This document shows positions 1 to 13,909 of a stretch of DNA of 64,000 nucleotides, piece by piece; the stretch's first letter is position 1, and each line of letters begins with the position of its first letter. The notes beneath the pieces are model-generated. The model was not told where the DNA came from. It saw nothing but the letters and a program-made list of their open reading frames with translations, and searched no databases. Where the stretch lies: contig NC_082598.1 in the NCBI RefSeq assembly GCF_030936135.1, positions 11,660,687 to 11,724,686 on the forward strand. Direction: 5' to 3'. The position numbers and the translations under genes were made by a program. The DNA comes from Gavia stellata (lineage: Eukaryota > Chordata > Aves > Gaviiformes > Gaviidae).

Positions 1-3000
1 TACTTCCCCTCCCTTGTTTTCCCTGCCAACCTGTGCAGCCAGTGAGACAGTAGATGTGAATGAAGGAAAGCCTTCTTAGCTCATCTGGTTTACCTCTTTG
101 ACAAGGTAGACATATTCCCTCCAATTCCTGTATGGGGACAGTCAGTTCTGTGAGGAAGCACCATTTCGGATCACCTGGAGTAAGCTTCTGAAAGATTCCT
201 CTCGCGCACCTCAACGACACAGTTGGTGTGAAGAAGAAAAGTAGATATTTGCAAAAAGTGGCTTCGGGATAAAAGGGATGTAAGTGTCAACACCCCAACC
301 CCAACTTGCCAAATGTTGTTCTCCTTTACTGTACAGCAGCCCCATTCAAGCACAAGCCTTGTTTGTTTATTTATTAAGTACATATGTTTTATGGAGTCTA
401 TGATCTGCAGAAAGCATTCCAGCTTTTGGACCCAAAGGCAAAATCCTTCTTTCCAATCTGCACAGCCGATCTTTATGCTGATATTTTGCTCTTCCTAAGG
501 GATTTCCGTGCAGTGAGGGAAAGAGAAATACCAGAGCTCAAATCCACCAGGTGTATCTGAAAGGAAAAGCCTGCTTTGTTGTCCTCCTCATTGCCTCCCT
601 CAGCAAAAGGAGAAATGCAAAAAGGAAAATGCAATAGAAAATATTATGGCCAATACTGCTAATATTTAATAAACAGAGTGTTTTGAACTAAACCTGGTGG
701 CTTTTCATAATTAGGTGTCAGTTCCACCAGCATTAGCACAACTTCATAGCTCAACAAGGGAATGGAGATGCTTGTCTCACACTCAACTTACACGTTTTCT
801 GTGAGAAAGAGCAACATTTTGGAAAAGGCTTCCTTTCCACTCTTTAGATGTGTGTGATCTTGAATCACCCCTCTAGTTTCTCTTCCTTTTTTTTTTTCAC
901 CAAGAGTAGTCATTTTCAATAAGGTTCATGAAGAGTTTCTGCTTTTGAAGGTCCCAAATGGCTTAAATCACTCTTAGCACAAATGCACTCTCTATTGTGG
1001 AAACTGAAACCTGCCACACCATAAGGTGATCTGTATATTAGAACCAGATATCCCTTCACATCTGCATTTCCAAGCAGTGATGGGGTATGTTTTGAGTTAG
1101 CCTACTTTTAGAGAGTGGCTCATCAGGTAGAGATATAGCTATAAATATTGCTAAAGGGCTGGTGTTTGCCAGGCTCTTACAAGGATGCTGGCTGGGGAGA
1201 GGAGGACGTGTAGGTAAGAGGTACTCCCCTTTGCAAAACACACATCACCTACCCAAACTACCATTAACTGCACACCATGATGACAGGGCACCTTTTCTTC
1301 CTACTGTCTGAGGAAACCGCTGTCCCTTGCCAGATGTATGACACAATTTTGCGTGCTTCAGGTCGGCCTGAAGCTGACCCTGTCCTCTAGTCCTAAGAGC
1401 AAGTGGCATGGCATGGCTTGGCTCCGCAGACTACACGCTCTCCCACTCCAAAACAGGGTGGTCTGAAACCTGCCAGGAGCAGTCCATGGACTTTATTATG
1501 CTATAAATGCCCTGTCATGGTCTGGAAGGGGACTGACAGGCCAAAATCTGCCAGGGACTAAGTTTACAGTGAAGACTACGGACATGCATTTGCCTAAGCC
1601 TGTGTCATGATCCTTTTTAGCTTGTCCACACACACTCAACCAAGAAAGCCAAGGCATACGGAACATTTGAGCAGGACAAGGGAAGACCAAGTCATCTGTG
1701 ACCTGGAATGGCGAGGCCACACTATTACAGTGTGCTCACCAAAGAGAGCAGTCCCATCTCCCACTGAGTGCCTTCCCCTTATAAAATTCAGTTAATTGCA
1801 TCTTCTCTGCAGGTCTGCCCTTCACCCATCTGCACCATGGCATGTATTGTCATGAAGCAGCAAGAAAGCCCCTCCAAGACCAGACCGTTGGAAGATGACA
1901 TGGGAAGTGATTCATCTGACTTTTTTTTATATGACAGTTCCCCCCTGAATGCATGGACAATGCTGGCTAGATATGCTTTCTCTTGAAGAGCAGCATAGGA
2001 TGAAAAGGTTAGATGTAGATGTCTCCACTTAGTTTGATTATCCCCCCCCAGTAGATGTGGGAGGAGAATTTTGCATGAGAGAAGGACATAAAAGGGTCAT
2101 GGGTACCTTTTCCTAATTAGTCAGCAGGACATACCCCTGTGATGCGCAGCAAAGGTGCACCTTCAGCTCTCCTCGCCCATCTCTCCAGTACTGTCTCCAT
2201 TTAAATCAAGACTTCAGCTCCCTCTGGGTAAGACATGGATTTGCAAAGTGTGATATGGAAACTTTCCTGCAGCAAGTCCACTTATTGCTCCAATTTCACG
2301 TAACTGCAGTATAGATTTTAATATTCATAGCCAGAGGCCTGTGTAAATGTCTAGGCTGACTTCTCATGTCCTCGCAAGGGCAGAATGTGGGCCGCGGTGT
2401 TCAGGTTTCATGAGGAATTACTGTGGGAACTGGCTCGCGCCGTCCTAACAGAACTCAAGGAGTTTGTGAAGTCAAAGGGGAATCTTACGAGAAGGAGCTG
2501 ATATGGCTGGGTTTCCTGCCGAGCCCCACTGAGATCCCGGGGAAGATAGCACATCTCAGTGCCGCTTGCCGAGAGAAAGCAAACAGAGCTTTACCGCTGA
2601 GTTCACTCAGTGTTTGACCCAGCCTTCCTACTGCTTTAGGGTTTTCTAAGACTAATCAGACTTGATAACAAAATAATTCAGAACAAGAAAGTGAATGCTT
2701 TTGGGGTTTCCATGGATTTACATTAGGATCTGAGTTCATTACAATATTAATTTTGACTAGGTCCAGTCCTTTCTAAAGGCATTTCAACACTACTTTCATG
2801 CTATGTGAAAATGTAATTTTTGTATACCATAATAAACATGTATGTATGTAACTGTATATATCTCCAGATACGTATCTCCACATATGCTGGAACATTGCAA
2901 AACTATTTATAATACATTACAGAGCCATTTGACATTTACATTCATCCCCAGATTTTAATGACTCACATAAACTCTAACTACTCATTGATTTCTATAAAGA

Positions 3001-5050
3001 TTATTTCTGAACTGACTCAAAAATTCCTGGTTTTACATTTGTATATATATCATTGGTGATAGAGGGTTTTTTGGGGGAAATCTATATGCCTCACTCAAAT
3101 ATGATTTGCAAAAGTATAATTTTCACATGACAATGAAAAATAGTTTCCTTGATCCAATGGCAGTTTTAAAGCTTGATATGTTGTCCTCTTTTATGATAAA
3201 TGAATTACAAGTCAGTGGAAAAGAGATGCTTTCTGGTTTCTATCTGTGCAGAGCTCACTTGTTTCTTATTAATATAACTCACAAATATAGGGGTTTTTTA
3301 ATATAATCAAGCTCCATGTAATTTTCACAAGTTTTCTTAAATCTTTCCCTTAGAATACACACAGTTTGAATCATTTGACTATCAAAGTGCATGCAAAAGC
3401 TAGTATAATTTTTACCCCAATGTTAATCTTATTTGGGGGTTAACTTTGATCTATGCATCAATTTTCCTTTTACACAACTGTAAAAATACAAAGGATGTTT
3501 TGTACTGTAAGTTCTTAATACTTTCTTTGATTGAATTTGGCTCTGTCCTGGAATTAATCTAAAACTCCTGAGTCAATCAGATTTAAGAAGGTATGAGTTT
3601 TTACTCAATTCACTAAGCTCCAACTGTTTTTGAAGTTTGATCTAAGACTCCAATGTATCAACACATGGGGAAGTTCATTACAGTCCTTGACAATGCTTTA
3701 ATACTCCACTAAAATAATTCAAGACTGGATGAGAGAAGGAGAACAGCATTTTAATAAAGTTTTACTTCAGAATCCTCAACTTCAAACTCTGGCAGAAAAT
3801 CATCAGATTCAAACTGTAGGTACATACAAACCAGAGATAAAGTCTACTTTGTTAATTAAAAAATAGTTTGATTTTCTTATATTGCATAACACAAAAATCA
3901 AATGTTAAATGTTATTTCAAACTTTAAACAGTTATAATCTGTTGTGATAGTGCAAAATCTTTTTTTCCTTAAATCTTTTGGTTTAGGCAAAATCGAGAGT
4001 TGTGTACAGTGTTTCATTTCAGGACACCTTCATTTTCTAAGGGAAAATAATTCCAAAAGTCTTACGGATAATAGGTTAATAATGTTCAATAGCTCTGAAA
4101 AGTCACTTTTTTCTACTGTGTCTTTGTATTTTCCAACTTGATTGTTAACAGAACAAAATATCCATGGTTAGGTCTGGTAAGGATCTTTTTCCATAATGCT
4201 CTTTTGTCTGTATAACAATAATAAAAGCTTTATTGGCACCTATTTCACATGACCTCCGTAATTCTCCTGTGGCTGACCCTAACCAGTACCAATAAAACCA
4301 TGCATTCTCTCACTGTACATACAAAAAAAAAAAGTCATGTTAAAATTGTGTAAGGAAATAAATGCCAAAGACCTGTCTGGAAAAGGCACTTTAAAACAGG
4401 ACTGTATTATAATTGTTAGCTCTTTTCAGTAGGGAGTACCTTTTTTGAAGATATCACATAATTTGCTGATGATCCATTTTCTCCCTCTCTCACCATCTCC
4501 AGTTAGACAATTAACAAATATTTCTGAAAGGGCTCTGGAATTTTAACGCATTGGAATAGATATTCCCCAAAATCATTCTCGAAGTCTTTTCTTCATTACT
4601 ATATTCACGTACCCAAGGATATTCCCCAGTTTGATAATTTTTCCTGGGTTAAAATACCCCTCACTCAGCAAAGAAACAGCACTTAAGCGATGCAATTCAT
4701 GCTCCCAATTGTATGACATCTCTAACGAGCAATAAATAGGCATCACGGACACTCAGGACATGCTACGGGCTGGAGGTTTCCATGCAAAGCACTTAGTGAC
4801 TATCTGTGAATAATGAATACATCCATGGGAATCAGCATGGGTTGTGCAGCGTCCTTGAAAGGGGAAAAGTTCTCTGCCAGTGTCACTGGTGGTGAGGAAT
4901 TCAGTAGGGTTGGGTTTATAGAGATCATTTACTGGAAAAAAAACCCCAAACCATAACTATCAGTTTCTCTGCTTCCCCATCTTCGGGGACCCCTTAAAAT
5001 TTACTGCAAATTCAGAAAGGAATTCCACAAAGAGCTGCTGCACTTAAGTG
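1..5050. other. Upstream intergenic DNA, no gene recognised
   Basis: About 5 kb of mostly AT-rich sequence with short, stop-interrupted frames and no recognisable protein. I see only small simple repeats, such as an A-run near 4,321-4,333. The stretch from about 4,640 to 4,870 is the most regulatory-looking part: it has two NKX/HMX-like CACTTA cores (4,680 and 4,790) and AT-rich homeodomain-type words. No transposon with clear ends was seen. Confidence 0.6.
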
Positions 5051-5149
5051 ATATTTAACCCACATTTGAAGGGTTTTAGGGTTTTCTACCTGCAGGAAAA
5101 AAGAGGTTCCCACTGCCATGTTGTCCTTGTCCTTTGCGGGTTCCGTACT

Positions 5150-5480
5150 CGAAAGGCCACGAGAAATGGGGTATCCCTGTGAGATGCGCACAGGACCCTC
5201 CCCCGGGCGGGGGGGGTGTGAGGGGGGGAAGCTGGCCGGGACCCCCCTCTGAAACGCCCCCTCCGCTTGTCCCAGCAAGGCCCAGCGGGACGTGACCCCC
5301 CTCCCCCGGGTCCTGCCCCGCATCCGCGAGCTCCAGAGGGCGGCGGAGCGGGAGCAGAGACCTGGCGAACTCCACGCAGGGGCGGGAGGGGCCCCGGCGG
5401 GAGAGGTTTGGGCGGCTCCTCCGAGAGCTGAGCGGACCCCCTTCCCCCAGCAGTCCCCGGGGGGGGGGAGGAGGAAGAGG
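5150..5480. promoter_or_regulatory. CpG-rich island
   Basis: The sequence switches sharply from AT-rich to GC-rich with many CpG and G/C runs. The open frames on both strands here have the Pro/Gly/Arg/Ala-rich composition expected of untranslated GC-rich DNA, so no gene is called. It is the outermost of a series of islands flanking HMX1, as is usual around developmental homeobox genes. Confidence 0.55.
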
Positions 5481-5860
5481 AAGATGTTACACAGAGGCAG
5501 TACAACCATCTTCTGTTTGATCTTTTACGTTTTTTTAAGGAAGGTATCCAAATCATCCCACCACCACCTCTGGTCCTCTAAAGGAGCGTTGGACGCGAAA
5601 AACGCTGCTTTTGCGTCGTTGTATCTGCTTTTGCGTTTTGGTGGCTCCCGACAGTTTACTGAAGATGCGAATACGGTCTTTATTTGTTTTATTTTTATAG
5701 CTAAACCGAACCTGGCTGAAAAACTATTTTTATTTATAAGTATACACATACATACATATTTATATATCTCAATATATCAACCAGAGGCAGATGTTGGCTG
5801 TGAATTTCCTTACCCGCAGCGCTGCCGTCTGATCTGTCAGGAGGGTGACAGGAACCGAGG
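5480..5860. promoter_or_regulatory. AT-rich block between CpG islands, enhancer-like
   Basis: A moderately AT-rich block that keeps several CpGs and lies between two islands. It contains the 12-mer CTGCTTTTGCGT twice (5,605-5,616 and 5,625-5,636), spaced 20 bp apart, followed by an A/T-rich tract. That looks like bound regulatory DNA rather than drift, but conservation cannot be tested here. Confidence 0.3.
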
Positions 5861-6059
5861 GGTCTGTTGAGCATGGAGAAGGGAGGGATGGTTCCCCTGC
5901 CCGCAAAGCCACCTCTGCCCGCGGCGCTGAGGGCTAAACGCCTCCTGCAAAGATCCGGGCTCCAAACGTACCGCGGGCCCTTAAAAGCAGAGAGGAGCAG
6001 AGGTTAGGTAGCGAGCGCTAAAGCCTGTCTTTCATTTCATTTCTATTTTACGACACATC

Positions 6060-6940
6060 GAGGCGGTGCTGGCGGGGGGAGAGCAAGGGGAGACATCAAA
6101 CACCGGCAGGGTAATTGCATTCACATTGCAGGCCGGCCCGCTCCACTTCGTGCGGGAGGCGTCAGGGCAGCGGCGGGAGCGGCCGGCCCGGCATGGCCGT
6201 GGCTCACTGGAGGCACTTGTCACACTCACATACACATTTCGGCCCTCCATCTGCTGATTCCCTCCGGAGCCAGGCCCCAAGCCCCCACTCCTCCCTGTCC
6301 CCTGCGTGGCAGCCGGCCGTGCTTTGCACCCACGTCGAGCAAACCCTGCCAAAGGCTCAGGGGCCGTCGGAGATGGTGACGGCGGGAGGGGGGGGGGGGG
6401 GGGGGAATATCCCACGGGCATCCCACGCCAGTGATCGGCACGGGCTGGGAGCCAGGACTGCTCAGCAGGAGAGACCCCACGGGCAGCCGTCCCGCACCTC
6501 CCGGAGCTGCAGGTCTCCAAAACCTCGGAGAAAAACATGTACCTGGGAGAGAAACAGAGCCAGAGTGGAAATAATAAGGGGCCCACCACCTATAGTCTAA
6601 ATCTGGTCTCAAAGTCACCCCTGCCGAAACCACGGGGAAATCCCTTCCGACCCGCCGGAGGCAGGCAGGAGCGCGCTGCCCGGGGAAAGCCTCTCCACCC
6701 AGCTGCCTGCCAAAAATAAAGCTTTACCGTGCCGCAAAGAGACGGCTGTGAGAGAGAAGGCGGTGGGGGAAGGAGAGGTCCTGCCTCGCCGCGGCCACCC
6801 TCAGCCCCGCCGGAGCCGGCCCGGGAACCGCGCCGGCACGGCCCTTGCCCGACGTGGGGGTTAGCCCGGGGTGATGGCAATGCCCTCGGCACAAGGGGGA
6901 CCCCCGGCCCCGCGTTACCGCCGGGCAAGTGACACCGACA
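6060..6940. promoter_or_regulatory. CpG island with G-run
   Basis: GC-rich, CpG-dense sequence upstream of HMX1 with no recognisable protein on either strand. It includes an 18-base G-run at 6,388-6,405, which may form G-quadruplex structure and is a likely place for assembly or sequencing error. Overlapping Pro/Arg/Gly-rich frames are judged compositional shadows. Confidence 0.55.
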
Positions 6941-6949
6941 GGAGATAGG

Positions 6950-7850
6950 ACAGGGGCCCGGGATGTCTTTCTGACATGAAATTACGAAAATGCCCTCACT
7001 GGTTGCTTTTTCTGCTCCCTACGCTGAGCCCTGCTGGGTGGCTGCAGGGAGACATCCAGCGAACACACGCCCTTTTTCTCCTCATCATCATAATAAGCAC
7101 AAAGAATATTAAGCACAAAGTGTAAGTAGTCATGTCACTATAGCAATGTAAAAGGTATGTAAACATAACTACAGGCTTAAAAAAATACCCCATACACAGG
7201 GACATGTATGTACAAGTGTTGTATTTGCAGGTACAGAATTATACACATCCCGATTTTGTGTTTCAGGAATATGTCTGAGGATACATGACTTTTCACAAGC
7301 ACAGTTCAGCATTATTGCACACCAAACAGTCAAACGTTATGCTACAGAAATACGGAGGAAAAAAAAAGCAAGAGCAAATTTACTCTTACGGATTTTGTTA
7401 TACTATTTCTAAGTGGAAAGCAAATAATATCACATAAGTTGCATGACCACACTGCAGGAACATTTTATAAAATATGGGTACGGGATACATGCATATCGTT
7501 TGCACATTGTGTATAAAATTTATAGAAGTAACCAGGGTCCACATTTTTCTCTTTATTCCGGAAAGCACACATACGTTTTCTGAGTCTGCCAGTCAAAGAG
7601 CTGACGGTTTATGGATGGTTAAGACATACCGGTCAAACTCGTGTTTCCTATCCAGCAACAGGCACCAAGATGCGCAGATTGCATAAGAGCAATGTTCGCT
7701 AACATCACTTCTGTGCAACTAGTGACGAATGCGCTTTCGCCCGGTTTACAGTTCACCAGGCTGCTCTCGGTCTCTGCCCAGGTAGGAGAGAAAGCCGAAC
7801 GTGTCCTTGTATATTCCTGCTTTTCCAGAGTCCATTTCAGAGCTCTGGCA
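6950..7850. other. AT-rich spacer between islands, possible regulatory block
   Basis: About 0.9 kb of AT-rich sequence without a gene. The 10-mer AAGCACAAAG occurs at 7,095-7,104 and again at 7,111-7,120. Position 2-2.6 kb upstream of HMX1 makes it a candidate cis-element. Upstream conserved elements are known for vertebrate HMX genes, but I cannot show that this is one of them. Confidence 0.3.
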
Positions 7851-7879
7851 TTTTTTTCCTTTCCTTTTTTTTTTTTTTT

Positions 7880-9340
7880 TTTTTTTTCCTTTCCTGAAAC
7901 AGATCCTGACCTCAAAGGTCCCCACCGCCACCCCGGGAAAGGGAGCGGGACCGCTCCGTGCCGAGGAGGCCGCCTCCGCACCGGCTGCGCCCCGGCCCCG
8001 CCGGACACTCCCGCCGGGCAGAAACCGGTGCCCCCGTTCAAAAGCGGGAGAGGGAGGCGGGGCTTGGGAAAGGGACGCTTGTCCAGGAGTACCGCGAAGG
8101 GGAACAAGTAGGAATATCCCGACAGAGGAGGCAGAGCAGAGCAGGAGGAGAGAGCCGGCCTGCAGGTGAACATCGCAAGGGCATCTCTGTACTCACCCCA
8201 GCCTCCGCCGGTCTCCGACGGGCACTCTGGATCCACTCGTCCTTCTACGAACCTGGCCCGTCTGGTCCCAAGGGAAAAGGCAGAGGATCACTCTCCTGCC
8301 CCAGCGCCCTGCAGCGGGGGGGAGTTTTGTGGGGTTGCTGGGGGTCCCCGTCCAGAGGCGGGCGGATCCGGAAGGCTCGGGAAAAGGGGACAGGCGGAGG
8401 GTGGCTTTGCGGTTTTCCACGAAGTGGAATTACAATAGGAATAATAGCAAAAAAAGTCGGGCTGCCAAGGGGTAACACCAGGAGCCACGGGCTGGGTGCT
8501 GGAGCGGGCGGCGCATCGCCGCTGCCTCCCCGCCCGGGGCGGCGGGAGACGGGGCGGCGTGGACGGCCCCGTCTTCCATGAGCGGGGGCTGTCTGTCTTT
8601 CTAAATAAACTATACAGACATAATATGCACATATATAAAAATGTATATGCATATATATATATAAAGGAAAAGGTTAAACGCCACCAACCGGGCCTCCGTC
8701 CCTCCACCTGCACACGGGGGCCGATGTCCCTCCGCCGCCCCCCCCCCCCCCGGGTTCAAGTGCCCCAACCCGGGGGTCGGGGCGGGGGGCAACCTCACCG
8801 CTCCGCCGGCAGCCCGCGGCCGTGGCCGCCGGGCCCGCGGGGCCGGTGCGAGCTCTCCGGGCGGCGGAGGGCGCATCTCCTCCGTCCATCGCCGCCGCCA
8901 CAGACATGAAAGCGCTCGGCGGGGGGGTGGGAGGGGGCTGATTATTATTAATGATATTAATATCACCGCGATGTCCGCGGCGCGGGTTGGCTGGCTGGGC
9001 TGCCCGCTGAGCCCGCTGCAGCCAATGGGAGGGCCGGGACGTGGGGCGGCCAAGCCCCCCCCCGGCTGCTGCCCGTGTGCCGGGGCCGGCGCTGCCGCTC
9101 CCCCCGCGCCGGGATTTGCTCCCTAATTGACCTAAATAAGGAGCTCGTGAGTGGCAGCCCCGGGGCGGTGCACGCACACGCACACACGCCCCGCACGGCA
9201 CACACACACGCACACGCACGCCCAGGCACCGGCAGCGCCCGGCCCCGCCGCGCTCCGCGCCCTGCGCTTCCCCTGCGGAAATCCCATTTGCCGCGGCGCT
9301 CCTCCAATCGCAGGATTCCCCCGCTCGTGTCCAGCGTTTA
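7880..9340. promoter_or_regulatory. CpG island and distal HMX1 promoter region
   Basis: Dense CpG and GC-box-like sequence runs up to the HMX1 promoter. It is interrupted by an AT-rich insert at about 8,600-8,665 (ATATATAT tract) and by a compact TAAT cluster at 8,939-8,965. There is a 14-base C-run at 8,738-8,751 and a CA-rich stretch at about 9,173-9,222. No open frame here resembles a known protein. Confidence 0.55.
8939..9027 (+). promoter_or_regulatory. TAAT cluster, 14-bp palindrome and CCAAT box upstream of HMX1
   Basis: Inside GC-rich DNA sits a short AT core with several TAAT/ATTA homeodomain cores and the perfect palindrome TGATATTAATATCA at 8,952-8,965. A CCAAT box follows at 9,022-9,026. 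The palindrome would suit a homeodomain dimer. Self- or cross-regulation by HMX proteins is possible but is inference only. Confidence 0.45.
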
Positions 9341-9415
9341 ACTCGCATGACATTTTTATTTCGTTATTATCGTTTTCGCGCAGAATCTGGCGCCTCCGAT
9401 GGGTTGTCGGGTTGC

Positions 9416-9656
9416 TTTTTTTTTTTTTTTTCCTTCCCCGTTCCCTTCCCCTCCTCCCCCTCCCCCCTCCCCTCCTAGCTTGCAGGAAATGATGGCAAAC
9501 CGCGATCTGAAATGATTACTCCGGAAAAAAAACCTTTTATACCAGGAGAGCATCCACGGGGCTAGGCAGAGGCAGGAGGCGGCCGCGGGGCAGCGGGGAG
9601 CCGAGGAGCCAGCCGCCGGCGGAGCCGGGACCCCCCTCCCGCAGCTCTCCCCGACG
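9416..9656 (+). promoter_or_regulatory. Probable HMX1 core promoter and 5' leader
   Basis: The 240 bp before the start codon carry a T-run (9,416-9,431), a C/T-rich tract and a TATA-like TTTATA at 9,536-9,541. If that box is used, transcription would begin near 9,570 with a leader of roughly 90 nt. The start site cannot be fixed without transcript data. CpG-island promoters often have dispersed starts. Confidence 0.35.
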
Positions 9657-12252
<2,596 letters not shown>

Positions 12253-12450
12253 GCGCCCACCTGTGCCGGGACCGCGGCCCCCTCGCCCCCTCCCCCGGCT
12301 TCCAGCTCCACCCCCCTTCCTCCCCGGACTTTTTATTTCCAGCTTACACGTTTCTCGATTTTCTGGGGTTTGACTCTTTTCCTTTTTTTTTTTTTTTTTT
12401 TGTTTTTTTTTTTTAAACGTGCAATAAACTTGCTTTTGGGGTTAACTCAG
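12253..12450 (+). terminator. HMX1 3' UTR with polyadenylation signal
   Basis: After the TGA stop there are about 170 bp of C-rich then T-rich sequence, with long T-runs at about 12,379-12,414, leading to AATAAA at 12,423-12,428. Cleavage should fall near 12,440-12,450. The very short 3' UTR is inferred from this first canonical signal; longer forms cannot be excluded. Confidence 0.6.
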
Positions 12451-13080
12451 AGCGACGCGCGGCAGCCGGCGGGAACCGAAAGGACTACGAGGACCCCAGC
12501 CATGAGCCGGGAGCGGGTCGGCGGGGCTCCCCCCGCCGCGCATCCAAAGAAAATGCAGCCCCGCGGCAGCGGCGAAGCCCTCACCGCCGCCCCGGCCCCG
12601 GGGTGGCACAGACCGGCGCTTTCCGGGGGGCAGCAGCCCCCCCCCAGACCCCTTCCCCGCCCCGCAGAGCTGCCGAGCGTGAGACGAATGTACGGAACCG
12701 CCGGGGCCGGGGAGGCGTCCCGGCCCCGCCGCCCCCGCCCCACGGACGGCGAAGCCTCGGGGCCCCCGCCGCGGCCAAGGGACCTTCCCCGGGTCCTCCG
12801 CGGCCCCGGGCCAAGCGCTCCTGCCGGGGAAACCTTTCATTTTCCCCGCTGCCCCGGCTGCTGTCCGTGCAGAGCGGGCGGCCCTGCAGATCGCCGCCTC
12901 CAGCAGCTTCTCCGGGGCCCTTTGTTTCAGCCACTTAATTCGTACAGGTTCTTCCCCCCCCCCCCGTTACTCTCATTTTCATACGATCGATACCCAAGCA
13001 TGTGCTGATGCCCCTGGTCCTTCTCGGTGCAGGCTTTTTGATTTGAAACAACTTGAAGGCAAATTGTTGGAATGAATTCG
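12451..13080. promoter_or_regulatory. CpG island downstream of HMX1
   Basis: GC- and CpG-rich sequence continues past the HMX1 polyadenylation signal to about 12,950. Pro/Arg-rich open frames on both strands resemble no known protein. This is probably the tail of the island covering exon 2. Confidence 0.45.
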
Positions 13081-13089
13081 CCCCGCTCA

Positions 13090-13620
13090 AGTCCGAGCTG
13101 TGAGGATTTGGTTTCTTTGTTTTCGTTTTGTTTCCCTGACAAACTATGGGCTAGAATACACAGCTAAATATATATATATAATGCAACATACTGTATTTTA
13201 CCAGTGCGTTTGCCACTTATTTCGGTCTCCTGAGGAGGCCGAGGAAAAAGCAGCTCGGCTTCTCAGTCTCTTACCGGATCGCTTTGTGTAATCGATTAAT
13301 AGTTCGCACTGGCAATTAAAAAGGAAGGAAAGAAAAATAATCAGCTGGGGACAGACTGGGGAGCTGTATAGCTAGTTATGCAAGCTAACCTGTAATGTGA
13401 TATTATATGAAGTATTATGCATGCTAAGCTATTTCTTTCCTTTAACAACTGTTCTGTTTCCCCCTCTCTACCTACTGCTAAAATGAGTTTCGAAAGGTTT
13501 GAATTTCATTTTCCGAATATTAAGGAGGAAATGACCTTATAAAACTCAGCCCTGGTGGAAGGTCAAGCTTTGATCGTACGTTTTAGGGCATAATCAGATG
13601 TAATTGAACCGACCAGCTCG
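13090..13620. promoter_or_regulatory. Candidate enhancer block 3' of HMX1
   Basis: AT-rich sequence with clustered homeodomain and POU-type words: ATCGATTAAT near 13,290, GGCAATTAA at 13,311-13,319 (close to the known HMX binding preference CAATTAA), and two near-copies of TTATGCAAGCTAA at 13,376-13,388 and 13,415-13,427. No open frame of note. Function is inferred from motif density and position only. Confidence 0.35.
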
Positions 13621-13867
13621 GAGCACTCGGTGTCCCCGCGGGGAGAGCCGGGTCCTGGATCTGTTGGGGTATGCGCATGCCGACCTGTCCCCAGTGAAGG
13701 AAGAGCGATCTAACTTTTACTATTTCCTACGCTTTGCATTGTATTTGGAGCAATCTCACGGTTTCTTGTCATGAAATCGATCGTCGAGCTGCGGCGGAGC
13801 TTCAGCTTTGATAGGAAACCCGAGAGGAAGGGGCAGGGGCGGGTTATAACCTCTCCACCGCTTTTGG

Positions 13868-13868
<1 letters not shown>

Positions 13869-13906
<38 letters not shown>
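13869..13906 (+). repeat. Poly-T tract (38 bases)
   Basis: Uninterrupted T-run with no recognisable retroelement beside it. A second run of 23 T lies at 14,080-14,102. Poly-Phe/poly-Lys frames across these runs are artefacts. Confidence 0.85.
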
Positions 13907-13907
<1 letters not shown>

Positions 13908-13909
13908 GC

